Shown piece after piece: positions 42,387-53,300 of a stretch of 64,000 nucleotides of DNA. Positions within the stretch are counted from its first letter, which is position 1; each line of letters begins with the position of its first letter. The stretch is taken from NCBI GenBank assembly GCA_025558095.1, contig JAIVFI010000025.1, positions 496,001-560,000 of the forward strand, read 5' to 3'. The position numbers were made by a program, and so were the translations under genes. The notes under the pieces are model-generated. The model saw only the letters and a program-made list of their open reading frames with translations. It was not told the DNA's origin and did not search any database. This stretch comes from Hyaloraphidium curvatum (taxonomy: Eukaryota; Monoblepharomycota; Hyaloraphidiomycetes; Hyaloraphidiales; Hyaloraphidiaceae).

Positions 42387-43649
42387 ATGGCCGCCCTCCC
42401 CGCGACCTACAAGCGCGTGGAGCTCGTCCTCCTCTCCAAGAACTTCCGCGATGCCACCAAGGTCATCGATTGCCCCACCTCGGACCTCGAGGCCGAGCTC
42501 GAGAAGAACCCCGCGGACTCGCTGCTCGTGAGGAACAAGTACCTGGGCGCCAACGCGTCCGACATCATCTTCTCCGCGGGGGGCTACAACCCGGGGCGGC
42601 CCACGCCGTACACGACCGGGCTCGAGGCGCTGGGCGTCGTGGAGAAAGTGGGATCCTCCACCAAAGGCTTCGCACCCGGCGACGTCGTGGTGGTCTTCAC
42701 CACGCTCGGCGGATGCAATTCCGAGCTGCAGGTCGTCAAACCGTCGACGGGCTCGGTGATCAAGGTCACCGGCGCGGCCGAACCGGACCCGCGCTACCTC
42801 GCCGCGGGGCTCAGCGGCCTGACCGCGTCGCTGGCGCTCGAGCAGGTCGCCCACATGAAGATCTGCAAGGGGTCGCCGCTGGCGTCGTACGTGCCGGCAA
42901 ACATGGTCGCCGACGACGCGGAGCCCGAAACGGTGCTCGTCACCGCCGCGGTGGGCGGCACGGGCCTGTTCGCCGTGCAGCTGGCCAAGCTGGCGGGCAA
43001 CACGGTGATCGGCACCTGTGGGACCGAGGAGAAGCGCGAGGTGCTCAGGAAGTGGGGGTGCGACGTAACCGTGAACTGCCGCACCGAGAAGCTGGCCGAG
43101 GTGCTCAAACACAAGTGCCCCAACGGGGTCGACATCGCCTACGAGAGCGTGGGCGGGGACCTGGTCAAGGCCGCGGGGACGAACCTCGCCGTCGGCGGGC
43201 GGCTGGTCATCATCGGCGCGATCGAGAACTACAAGGTGGGCGCCCCGCGCGTCCCGATGCAGCGACGTTGCATGCCAACGCCATGGTGTCGTCCGCAGGA
43301 AGACTCGCCCAAGGGCGCCATGGATGCCGCCGCCGAGATCCTCTCCCCGCTCATGTTCCACTTCTTCCTGCGCTCGGCCTCGCTCGCCTCCTTCTTCCTG
43401 CCCAACTTCTTCACCCCCAACAAGGCGAGCCCCGATCCGCTTCCCCTGTCGCCCGTTTCTGATCCGTGCCTCCAGGTGGCCATTTCGCAGCGCCACATCG
43501 ACCTCCTCGCCGCGCTCATCCGGGACGGCAAGCTCGACGTGCCGGTGGACTCGGAGGGCGGCAAGCTGACGGGAATCGGCGCGGTGCCGGCGGCGGTCGA
43601 GTACCTCCACACGGGCAGGAGCGTGGGCAAGGTCGTCGTGAAGCTCTGA
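42387..43649 (+). CDS. MDR reductase, ZADH2/PTGR3-like
   Basis: NAD(P)H-dependent enone/quinone reductase. One open frame, but two in-frame introns are likely: 43236-43298 (63 bases, GT-AG) and 43425-43475 (51 bases, GC-AG, GCGAGC...CAG). The spliced protein has 382 residues. N-terminal GroES-like part (LVRNKYLGANASDIIFSAGGY, TTGLEALGVVEKVG), Rossmann motif VLVTAAVGGTGLFAVQLAK (about residue 190), then GVDIAYESVGGD and RLVIIGAIENYK. It belongs to the same superfamily as the gene at 4503 but to another branch. It lies tail-to-tail with the Zn2Cys6 gene (62 bp). Confidence 0.85.
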   Translation: MAALPATYKRVELVLLSKNFRDATKVIDCPTSDLEAELEKNPADSLLVRNKYLGANASDIIFSAGGYNPGRPTPYTTGLEALGVVEKVGSSTKGFAPGDVVVVFTTLGGCNSELQVVKPSTGSVIKVTGAAEPDPRYLAAGLSGLTASLALEQVAHMKICKGSPLASYVPANMVADDAEPETVLVTAAVGGTGLFAVQLAKLAGNTVIGTCGTEEKREVLRKWGCDVTVNCRTEKLAEVLKHKCPNGVDIAYESVGGDLVKAAGTNLAVGGRLVIIGAIENYKVGAPRVPMQRRCMPTPWCRPQEDSPKGAMDAAAEILSPLMFHFFLRSASLASFFLPNFFTPNKASPDPLPLSPVSDPCLQVAISQRHIDLLAALIRDGKLDVPVDSEGGKLTGIGAVPAAVEYLHTGRSVGKVVVKL

Positions 43650-43711
43650 AGCGGATCACCCGCCTCCCCTCGGGAAAAAAGCATGTATGCGGGTCCCAAC
43701 CCCCCGTGCAT

Positions 43712-45509
43712 CTAGACCTCGATCGCCTCGTCCCTCCAGACGTCGGCGTCCATCCCTTCCAACCCCCTCCCTCCGACGCTCTCCTCCCAGCCCCTCCTCT
43801 CCCCCTCCGCAACGGCAACGCCGACCTCGGCCGCCCGCATCGCCGCGTGCGCCTCGCCGCCAGTGTTCTTCCAGCTGCACGCCGAGATGGCGCCGGCGCA
43901 GCGGCGCGCGTCCCGGCGGGCGTCGTCCAGCGGGGCCAGGCGGGCGCACGCGGCGTGGAACAGCGCGGCGTGCAGCAGGGCGTGCGGGACCAGGGGGGAT
44001 GCGAGCAGGTACGCCGCGAGGGGGTCGCGCGCGTGGGCCAGGCGGAGGAGCCAGGTGGAGAGGAGCGAGAGGGAGATGCTGCTCGCCGTTGCCAGCAGGA
44101 AGCGCGGGGATCGGACGTACGCGGCGTCCGACGGGTGCGCGGGGGAGCCCAGGAACGAGTCGGGTGCCGAGAGGCGGAGGATCCCCGTGCGCAGGCCCGC
44201 GAGCGCCTCGCACAGCACGTACGGCGAGTGCACGTCCGGTCCCCACAGCGCTCCGCAGCCCGAGCGGAGCAGCGCGAGGTCCCCGGTTTCCTCGGCGGAG
44301 CGGAAGTGCGGGTGCAGCGCGGCCAGGGAGGAGATGAGGAAGCCGAGGAGGGCGTCGCGCCGGGGGGCCAGGGGGGACCAATCGGGGGGAGGGAGGGGGA
44401 GCGACTGCGATTCGGCGTCGTCAAAGAGCTCCGAGGTGCATGCGAGGGCCATGAGGACGGCCATGCGGAGGGGGTTGGGGCCGTATTCGGCCATGCGGAG
44501 CGCAAACAGGGGGGGGTGGCCGTCGTGCGGGGCGGTGACGGCGGCGTGGAGGGTGCCGAGCGTCAGAGGAGGGAAGGGCGAGCCGGGAGGGACGTGGTCG
44601 CCGGGGGGCAGGGGGAGGGCGGCAAAGTCGCGCAGGTCGAGGACCATGCGCGCGGCGCGCTGCAGCGCGACCCGTCCCCTGAGGCGCGGGAGGGTCAGAT
44701 ATTGGGCAGATCGGCGAGCCGCATGACACCCACATGTCGAGGACGATGAAACCCCACGCCAGCCGCACCCACTGCCTCCTGGCCAGCCACCGTTCCGCCG
44801 ACTCGCCCGGCTCCGCCGTCCCCATGCGGTGCGCGAACCTCCGCACCAGCCCCACCGCGATCCGCGCCAGCGGCATGATCGCGGCCACCCTGCCCTCCTT
44901 CATCAGCGCCCGCGGCACGATGCCCAGGGCGGCGAAGGCGGCGAGGTTCGCCGGGGCCAGGGGGTCGAAGTTCGGTGCCGAGACGCAGTTATCGATCCGT
45001 GCGAGTTCGTCGGCGAGCATGGCGGAGGCAGCGCGGCCCAGCAGGCCGGCCGAGTCGCCGGGCTCGACGTAGGTGCCGGTGACTGCCGCGAAGCTGGGAT
45101 CGGAGGCGAACGAGGCGCCGACCCACAGCTGCGTGGCCACCAGCAGGGGATGGGCGGCGAAGGCGGCCAGCGGCGGCGGCGGGTGCTGCGGCAGCGCCCG
45201 GTAGAGCGAGGCGAGGGCGGCGGGCAGCCCGGCGGGCAGCGAAACCTCGGCGAGCGCGCCGAGCGGGTGCGGCCCCCGTGCGGGCGGGGGCGACGGCGCC
45301 GAGCCCCCCGACGACAGCGACGCCGACGGCGTCAGCGTGCCCGGCGCACCCTCGCCGCCCTCGCCGCGGTGCTCTTTCCGCCGCCGATCGGGGCGCCAGC
45401 GGCACTCGTCGCCGCGCGCCGCGCAGTTGTCGCACGTCGAGCCGGGCACGCCGCGGCAGAACACTTTCCGGGAGCGGCAAACACCGCAAGCCCGCGTCGC
45501 GGGGCCCAT
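43712..45509 (-). CDS. Zn(II)2Cys6 transcription factor
   Basis: Fungus-type nuclear regulator. Exons are 45509-44734 and 44678-43712; 55-base intron; 580 residues. The binuclear zinc cluster is at about residues 8-35: C-x2-C-x6-C-x7-C-x2-C-x6-C with the basic loop RSRK, then a basic linker RPDRRRKEH. The rest shows the loosely conserved fungal middle homology region (ALARIAVGLVRRFAHRMG, LARRQWVRLAWGFIVLDM) and an Ala/Leu-rich helical C-terminus. Target genes cannot be inferred; the nearest gene, the MDR reductase, is convergent. This gene is the best single indicator that the window is fungal. Confidence 0.9.
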
Positions 45510-46610
45510 CGCGGAGGCCGGGTGGCAAGTCAGCGTGAATCCCGGCGGGATCGCGACTTTTTGGCTCTCGAGACGGGACTGGCCGCCGCCCGCTCCAGAC
45601 TCGCCCAGCCCCCCGACAGGATCAAACGCCGAAACCCTTGCCCCTAGGATGATTTCTGGCCGCCAAGGAGCGGCGGATCGATCCATCGGACCGCTCCGAC
45701 GCGGGTTGGTGGCCGCCGCGCTCGCTGGGCACTCCGCACCGCTCGAATTTGCCACATGTAACGCAACGGCACATGTGGGGGACGGCGCCGACACGGCCGC
45801 AGCAATCTGCCGTCGGGTGGATCTGCGGGCGCGCGGCCAACCCGCGGGAGCTGCGGGGCGGGCGTTTGCGCGTCCGGTCTGTCCATTCGGCTTCCCATGT
45901 GCGTGTGCGAGCCCGGGCCCCCGCATACCCGCCCGGAACGGCCGCAGAACCCGAAGACCGCAGGCACTAGCTCACGAGCTTCGAGTAGGTGTTGTGAATT
46001 TGTTCTTTTCTTTGTTCCAATTGTTCGTTTGCTTCGGGCACGTTTTTGTGCGCCGTCCAGCATCCCACAGTCAGCATCCAGCCCTTCAAGTATCTCGTCC
46101 GAGCAGGGTACCCTCCCGGACCCACCGGACAATGCGCTCCAGCGGGCATTCCATCCGCCCGGCATCCAGGGGACCTGAATGTGGGCGAGGCTGCGGCGCG
46201 GCTGGTTTTTCCGGCTGCAACCACGGTGGGGCCACCTGCTTCGCTGCAAAGGGCCAAATACCGGGAACCGAGAAGCGCTCCAGGCTCTACTCATGTCCAT
46301 CCGCGATTTTGTGCGCGCCGGCGCGGCCCGGAGCGCGGCATCCGCGGGTGTGCCCTGCCACGCTCCGGCGTTTCCACGCGCGGCGGTGCGCTCCATCGTC
46401 ACTCAGCGCCGGGCGTTTCCACCACCCCACCCTCCCGCGCCCGCCCGCCGGGGCCGCGCCCTCCGCCGCGGCCCTTTGGCGCGCCCTCCGCGCCCGCGCC
46501 GCGCACGCAGCGGGCGACGGGCGCGCGCGGGCAGCCGCCCCGCGCCCGGGCACCGCCGGGCACCGTCCCCCCACTCCCTCCCCCGCCCGCCCCGCTGAGA
46601 CGCCGCCGCG
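45510..46610. other. divergent intergenic region, 1.1 kb
   Basis: Between the zinc-cluster factor and the kinase gene, which point away from each other. The right 200 bases are extremely GC-rich with C-runs just before the kinase ATG. Open frames here are by-products of GC content. No RNA gene or repeat is recognised. Confidence 0.45.
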
Positions 46611-49600
46611 ATGTCGTCGCGCGCGTCGACGTACGCCTACACGATCCAGTCGTGGGGGAAGCGGTTCCCCATCCTGCTCAAGACGCCGTCGCCGAAGGGG
46701 CACGTGGAGCTGATCGAGATCATCGGCAAGGGGAACTACGGGAACGTCTACCGGGTGGGTGGAATGTCCGCACCGGCGGAGGGCGGGGACGGCAGGGCGG
46801 GCGCGGGGACGGGGCGGCGGGCGGGCGACGCGGGGGAGGCACGGTGCACGTTGCCGCCGCCCCCCCCGCCGCCAATCACGCGCCGCGTCGGTCGTTCCCG
46901 CGCTCCTTCCGCCCCGCTCACGCCCCGCTCCGCGGCGCCGCGGGCGTCCGCCCCCCCGCCGCGCACGCGCACCCCGCTGACCCGCCCGCTCACGTGCCAG
47001 GCCAAGCTCACCGCCACCGGCGAGGTCTCCGCCGTCAAGGTCGTCGAGCTCAAGGAGGACGAGCTCCGCGAGACGCTGCTCGAGATGGAGATCCTGGCCG
47101 GGACCAAGCACATCAACATCACGCGGTTCATGGGGATGTTCCTCAAGAACCTGGACCTGTGGATCTGCATGGAGTTCTGCGGCGGCGGCGCGATGGATTC
47201 CATCTACAGGGGGCTGAAGAGGCAGCTGGATGAGAGCACGCTGTCGGTGATTCTGCACGATACCCTCCAGGTGGGGTCGCCTCGCACCGATTGCCGGACC
47301 TCCGCTAATCCTTGCCACGCCTGCGTTGCCGGACCTCCGCTAATCCTTGCCACGCCTGCGTTTGCCCACAGGGCCTCAACTACCTCCATACCCAGTACTT
47401 CCTCATCCACCGCGACATCAAGGGGGGCAACATCTTCCTCGCCGAGGACGGCGGCTGCAAACTCGGCGATTTCGGCGTGTCGGCAAAGCTGACCGCGGCC
47501 AACGGCCGCGCGCGGACATTCATCGGGACTCCGTGGGTTGTCGTGGGATCGACTGTTGACTGTCTTTCACTCAACATATGTTTCCCCTTGTGCCCCACAG
47601 GTACTGGATGGCCCCGGAGGTCATCGCCTGCGATCCTGACTCGGCCTCCTCCGCCTCGGCCTCGTACGACACCAAATCCGACGTCTGGTCCGTGGGCATC
47701 ACCGCGATCGAGATGGCGGAAAAGAACCCTCCCCTCGCCGAGATCCACCCCATGCGCGCGCTGCACATGATCCCCACCACCGAGATCGGCTTCGCCAAGC
47801 CCAAGAACTTCTCGGCCCAGTTCCGCGATTTCGTCGCGCAGTGCCTCGTCCGCGACCCGCGCAAGAGGCCCTCGGCAGCCGACATGCTCAACCACCCGTT
47901 CCTGGCCAAGGCCGTGCAGATCGGCCCCGACAGGCGCAAGGTGGTGCTCGCGGACCTGGTGGTCAAGTACCGCAAGGACCGCGAGCGGGCCAAGCAGGGC
48001 CTGCGCGGGCCGGCGCCGGACGAGGGAGAGGCGGACCCGTTCGCGCAGTTCGACCAGCAGCCCGCCGCGCAGGCGCAGCAGCAGGCCGCCGCGGAGCAGG
48101 CCCAGCGCGAGCGCGAGGCGCAGCAGCGCGCGGCCCTCCTCGCGCAGCAGCAGCAGCAGGCCCAGCAGCAGGCGCTCCTCGCGCAGCAGCAGGCCGCGGC
48201 GCAGCAGCAGCTCGAGGCGCAGCAGGCCGCGCAGGCAGAGTACCAGCGGCAGCAGGAGCAGGCCGCCAAGGCCGCGGCCCTGGCGGCGTCCATCACCGCC
48301 GCCGCGGTCGCCGAGACGCAGCCCCGTCCGGGCCCCGCGGTGCCGCAGATCAGCGTGGCGGCGCCCACCATGCCGTACGGGCAGGCCGCGGGCACCGCCG
48401 CGCCCCCGCAGCCGGCCTACGGCGGCGAGATCGCGGACCAGGAGCGGCAGATGGCCCTCGCGCAGGAGCAGCAGCTCCTGGCCCAGCAGGGCGTCGTGAG
48501 CCCGATCGGGTCCGTGCCGATGGGGCAGCTGACGCCGGAGCAGCAGCTGGCGCTGCAGCAGGGGCAGTACGGGCAGTCGGTCGGCGTGCCCGGGCCGGAC
48601 GACCTGCCGGCGCCGCTTCCCGTGCCGCTGCCGGCGCCGCTGCCGTCGCAGAACCTGCAGGTGCCCAAGACGCCGGTTCAAGGCGGGATCTCGGTGGGTT
48701 TCGCGGTTCGGCGGTGCGTTCCCGGAGAGGTTCTCATCCCAATCGGTGAATTCCCCAGAACAAATCCGTCATTGCCCGCTCCGACTCCTTCCAGCTCCTC
48801 ACCAACCCCTCCAACAAGCTCCTGGACCAGTTCACCGTGGCCGGCCTGATCGAGCACGACGTGCTCTGCGGCGACTTCCTCGGCCCCTACCTCCTCCTCG
48901 GCACCGAGCGCAACCTCTACTTCATCGACACCACGCAGCCCGTGGACAAGCAGCAGCCCATTAAGCTCATTTCGGACGTGCGGTTCAAGCAGATCCAGGT
49001 CCTAGAGGACTACGACGTCATGCTGGCGCTGTCGGGCCGGCACAAATGGGTCCGGCAGTACCGCCTGCGGAGCCTCAAGAAGCTCATCCTGCACTGCGCG
49101 GAGCAGGTGTACGGGCGCGGGCCGGACTCGCACGTCGGCACGCTGAAGGGCACGGGGACGCAGGAGAGCGCCGGGACGGTGGTCAACGGCAGCCTTGTCA
49201 TGGCGGCGTCGACGGACGAAGAGTACCGCAAGGCGCAGCTCGGGGAGACCGTGCCCGAGAACACCGAGGAAAAAGTGAACCGCTGGACGATGGACTACAT
49301 CAAGCTGTCGCGGACCAAGTTCGCGCAGAAGTTCGTGGTGGAGCGGACGACCAACTCGATCCACATGCTCGTCCTGCTGGGCCAGGACCTGGTGCTCTAC
49401 GAGTGGGCCGTGGAGCCGTACCTGCGGTTCATGCAGGTCAAGGCCTTCTGGCTGCCCGAGCTGCCAAAGTACATGTCGCTGCTCAACGACGGGTTCTACA
49501 TCCGGGACATTTGGCTCGGCTACGACAACGAGGCCAACCTAATCCGCGTGGACGACGCCCAGGTGGCCGAGCTGACGGTGCCGACGGACCTGCTCAACAC

Positions 49601-50168
49601 GCAGCAGCGCTCGGGGTCCAAGAAGCCGCGCTGGGAATCGTGGATCCAGATCCCGTTCGACGACACGATCAAGAACAAGCTGTCCACCTTTGGCCGCTCC
49701 AGCTCGACCATCAACAAGAAGATCCGCGCCGCCATCGCGCCCACGGCGGGCGGCAAGGGCATCGGCGACGTGCCGGTGCTGCTCCTGGGCACGTACGGCA
49801 ACGTGACGCGTGTCATCGACATGGAGGGCAAGGTGGTGGACACGACGGGGTCGGGCAACTCGAAGAAGGGCGGGTACATGATCACGTGGAGCAACATCCC
49901 CAAGGAGGTGCTGCTCCGCCCCGGCTCCTACGTCATCGCCATCACCAACGACACGGTCGAGGTGGCGTCGTGGAAGACGGGCGAGGTGCTCCAGATCTTC
50001 AAGACCCCGAGCTCCAACATCGAGCTCCTGACGTACCGCGACAACAAGGTCTACATCCTCACGGGGAAGAAATCAACCGGATTCCGCGTGCTGATGCTGC
50101 AGGACGTGAAGCACACCACCGGGACCATTGTGGGCGAGAGGAACCGGGCGGCGCCGGCGCCGGCATGA
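46611..50168 (+). CDS. Ste20/germinal-centre-type kinase with CNH domain (MAP4K)
   Basis: Serine/threonine kinase upstream of MAP-kinase cascades. Exons are 46611-46754, 47001-47270, 47372-47532, 47601-48693 and 48759-50168; introns are 246, 101, 68 and 65 bases; 1,025 residues. Kinase marks: GKGNYGNVY (P-loop, split from the next exon), AVKVVELKE (Lys), HRDIKGGN, GDFGVSAKL and the activation segment TFIGTPYWMAPE, which requires the splice at 47533-47600. A Gln/Ala-rich coiled coil (about 285-375) leads to a Pro-rich linker. The C-terminal citron-homology domain (about 560-1010) contains LLTNPSNKLLDQFTVAG, LLGTERNLYFID and GTYGNVTRVIDMEGK. This is the GCK-IV (TNIK/Misshapen) arrangement. CNH domains bind small GTPases. 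Confidence 0.93.
47291..47360. repeat. 35-bp tandem duplication inside a kinase intron
   Basis: Two perfect copies of a 35-base unit beginning TTGCCGGACCTCCGC lie at 47291-47325 and 47326-47360, ending ten bases before the AG of kinase intron 2. The duplication explains why this intron is 101 bases rather than about 66. Confidence 0.95.
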
Positions 50169-50303
50169 GGGCGCGGATGTGCTTGGGGCGGCGAGGGGGG
50201 CTTGGGAATCTTGTATGGGGCTTTAGAAAAACCCGGCCGCTTTGTTAAGGCTCGCTCGGTCATAATTCGAGAACGGTATATTGGTCTTCATTGCCGTCGC
50301 GCC

Positions 50304-53300
50304 TCACAGAGCCCCGTGCGGTTCGTCCTCGAAGTCCTCGTCCGCGAACTCGTCCTTGAACTCGTCCTTCGGGGGAACAAAACCGGCCAGCGCGGTCTTG
50401 CCCCGCGGAAGGATGGAGAACATCATTCCCGGCTTCGCGAGCGGCGGGTCCGCGGGCTTGCGATCGGCGATCCTCGTCCTCGTCCCGAACCTCGCCTGCG
50501 GCGGCTTCTGAATCTCGTCCGCGGCCTTGGTCTTTGCCAGGCGCTCCTCGAACTTCTTGCGGGCGATCTCCTTCATGTTGGCCTCGGCTTCGGGGCCCGA
50601 ATCGTGCACCATCCGCGCCAGCCAGCCGTTACTCGGACCCCTTTCCAGCAGCTCGTGCGGGTGGCCGAATTCAACGACATTGCCCTGGTCGAGCACGAGG
50701 ATACGATCGTAATCAATCACAGTGCCGAGACGGTGAGCACTGTTGAGAGCGTCAGGAAGGCCAGACTTCGTCTGGTCCAACTAGAGCAACCCACATTGTG
50801 ATGACGGTGGCGTCCTTGAACAAGCCCTCCTCCGACCGCAAAGTCGTCTGGATGAGCCTATCTGTGCGAACGTCGATGTTGGCGCCGACCTCGTCCTGCG
50901 ATACAAGGCATCAGCAAGGTATCGTGGAGAACGGGCCGAAACGTGCTCACCATCACGACCACGCGGCTCCGCTGCATGAGCGCTCTCGACAAACAGATGA
51001 GCTAGCGTTCCCGAGGTAGATTAGTTTGTCTCCCGTGGACCTGCCGTTCGAAAAACGAACCTGCCGTTCCCCGACGGACCAGTTGGATCCGCCGTCCGAA
51101 ACCTGCATCTCCAGCTTGTCCGGCGACGATTCGACCTTTTCTTTCAACTCGACGGCTTCCAGGGCACTGTTTAGAGACGTGATCAGGACTGTGTCTCGAG
51201 ATAGGAGGGTGGAGCTCAGACCTCCAGATGGCGGCGTCGTCGTACTTGTTGAAGGGGTCGATGTTGAAGCGCAGGGTGCCCTTAAACTGGAAACATTCAC
51301 GTCAGCGGACTGCCCTCACCAGCCAGCGCCACGTACGAACCAGATACGGCTCCTGCGGTACGATGCCGAGGTTCTGTCGGAGATCCAGCAGTCCAATGTC
51401 GGATGTCGCGACGCCATCAATGACGACCGATCGTTCAGGCGACGGCTCGACAAGCCGGAACAAGGCGGTCAAGAGCGACGATTTCCCGGCTCCCGTTCTG
51501 TTGGGCCAGCAAATGAGCGGATAATCATTTGGGAACGCAACAGACAAACAGACCTGCCGACCAAGCCGACCTTCTCGCCCGCGGCAATCGAAACGGACAG
51601 ATCTTTGAGCACGGTCTGGCCCGTGACCGGGTACGTCAAGCTCATCTTGTCAAAGACGATCGCACCGCCCGTCGGCCAGTCCGGGGGCGGCCTGACGTCG
51701 GTTACGGAAGGCGGTTCTTGGGGCACCTTGGTGTAGTCCAAGATGCGTTCCACGGACACCTGTCGCGATGGAAATCAGCCCAACGCCGCCGATGGTGAAA
51801 GGTTCAGCGACGAACCATCAGGTTCTCCGCTTCCACGCTCTGGCGAACGCCCCATTGGAGCGTTCCCATCAACTGCAGGACGTAGGCCAGTAAAAGGCCG
51901 ACGGTAGGTCCCGAAAGCGACGAAACAAGCCCGGCCGACAGAAATGCCGTAAAGGTGAGCAATGCGGCACCGGAGATATCCAAGCTGGGGAAACAAGATC
52001 AGCCTCGAGCAAGCGTAGATCATTGAAGACCCACCGGAAGCCGAGCCAACGGGCGCTCGAGATGAAGCCGAACCACTGGCTCGTATTGGCGTCTTGGAGA
52101 CACGAGAAGCTGTCCACGAAGCGATTTCCGGCCTTGAAGGCCCGGATCACGGGCAATCCTTCCAAGGTTGTCGGGATCGCCGAGTAAACCTGTCGCGAGA
52201 TGCACATCGTAAGCGGCGACTGGGAACGGCACCAACTGGCCCACCGGTGACCGCGAATTTGCTTCAAGGCGCTTGATTTGCCTCGAGCCCGTGACGTAGA
52301 CCCTGTCGGGATCGTTGCTCAGCACAGTAAACAAACACCCGAAAGGCGACGTCGCACCGACCTTCGGAGGACGTAGAATACGACGAGGAGGATAGGAATG
52401 AAGGAGAGGGAGATCGGCATGATGACGGCCGTCAGGATGAGGATACCCAGGACCATGAACACCGTCTGCACGCGGCCAAGCAGTTGGTAAGGGCAATATC
52501 AAAGTGTCATGTGCGATAATGCTCACCTGAGCAAGGTCGTAGAGCACCATCGGCAAAAGCTCGTCAATCAACGCGATGTCCTTGCTGAATCTGTTTAGCA
52601 AGCGACCGAGAGGATTCACTTGAAAGAAGAAGATGGGCGCTCGAAGAATGGCCTTGAGCATGTCGTTGAAGAGCGTCGTGCTTGCGGTGAGGCTGCCAAC
52701 GCGGTCCGAATGAAGTCAGCCAACGACGAACTGGATCCCAAACCACGAGCCACGAACCACATCCAGAAGAAAATTTGAGCCCGAACGACGGCGACGGAAA
52801 CGTTCGCGGCGGTCAGCCCGGCAAACACGGACACATAGATGGAGTTGCGCTGATTCGTCGGGTTCTGTCGCGACCAGACCGCAAGCCACCAGTCGCAAAG
52901 GATGAGGCAGGCCTCGCCAACGCAGAGCATCAACAGCAGAGTGGCCGAAAGCGGCCAGCCTCCAGCCGCTTTGCCGAATGCGATCCACACTCCCAGACCG
53001 ACATCCCCAAGCTGGCGTTCTTCGACAACGAAGCCACCTCCTGCTGGGGCTGCTTTGGCATCTCCGACGTCCTTCGCGGCGGACTGATCGGCCGGGATGG
53101 CCTTGCTTTCCTCGGCTTCCTTGTCCGCGACCTCGTCCGTCTCCTCCGAATCGGACTCAGAGTCGTCCAGATCAAGTTCGTCCACCGTTTTGCCGTTCCC
53201 GGCCTCCTTGAAAGAGTACTGCCGCAGCACGTGGGCAAAGCTCTGCCTCCGAACATCGCGGATGTTTCCGCTCGGCACTCGCATCGATTCGATCTCGGCC

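Noticed and set aside
51002-51060. Treating the ABC transporter as a pseudogene because of many frame breaks
   Set aside because: All 14 breaks are resolved by canonical short introns and the total closes to 1,524 residues with both nucleotide-binding domains intact.
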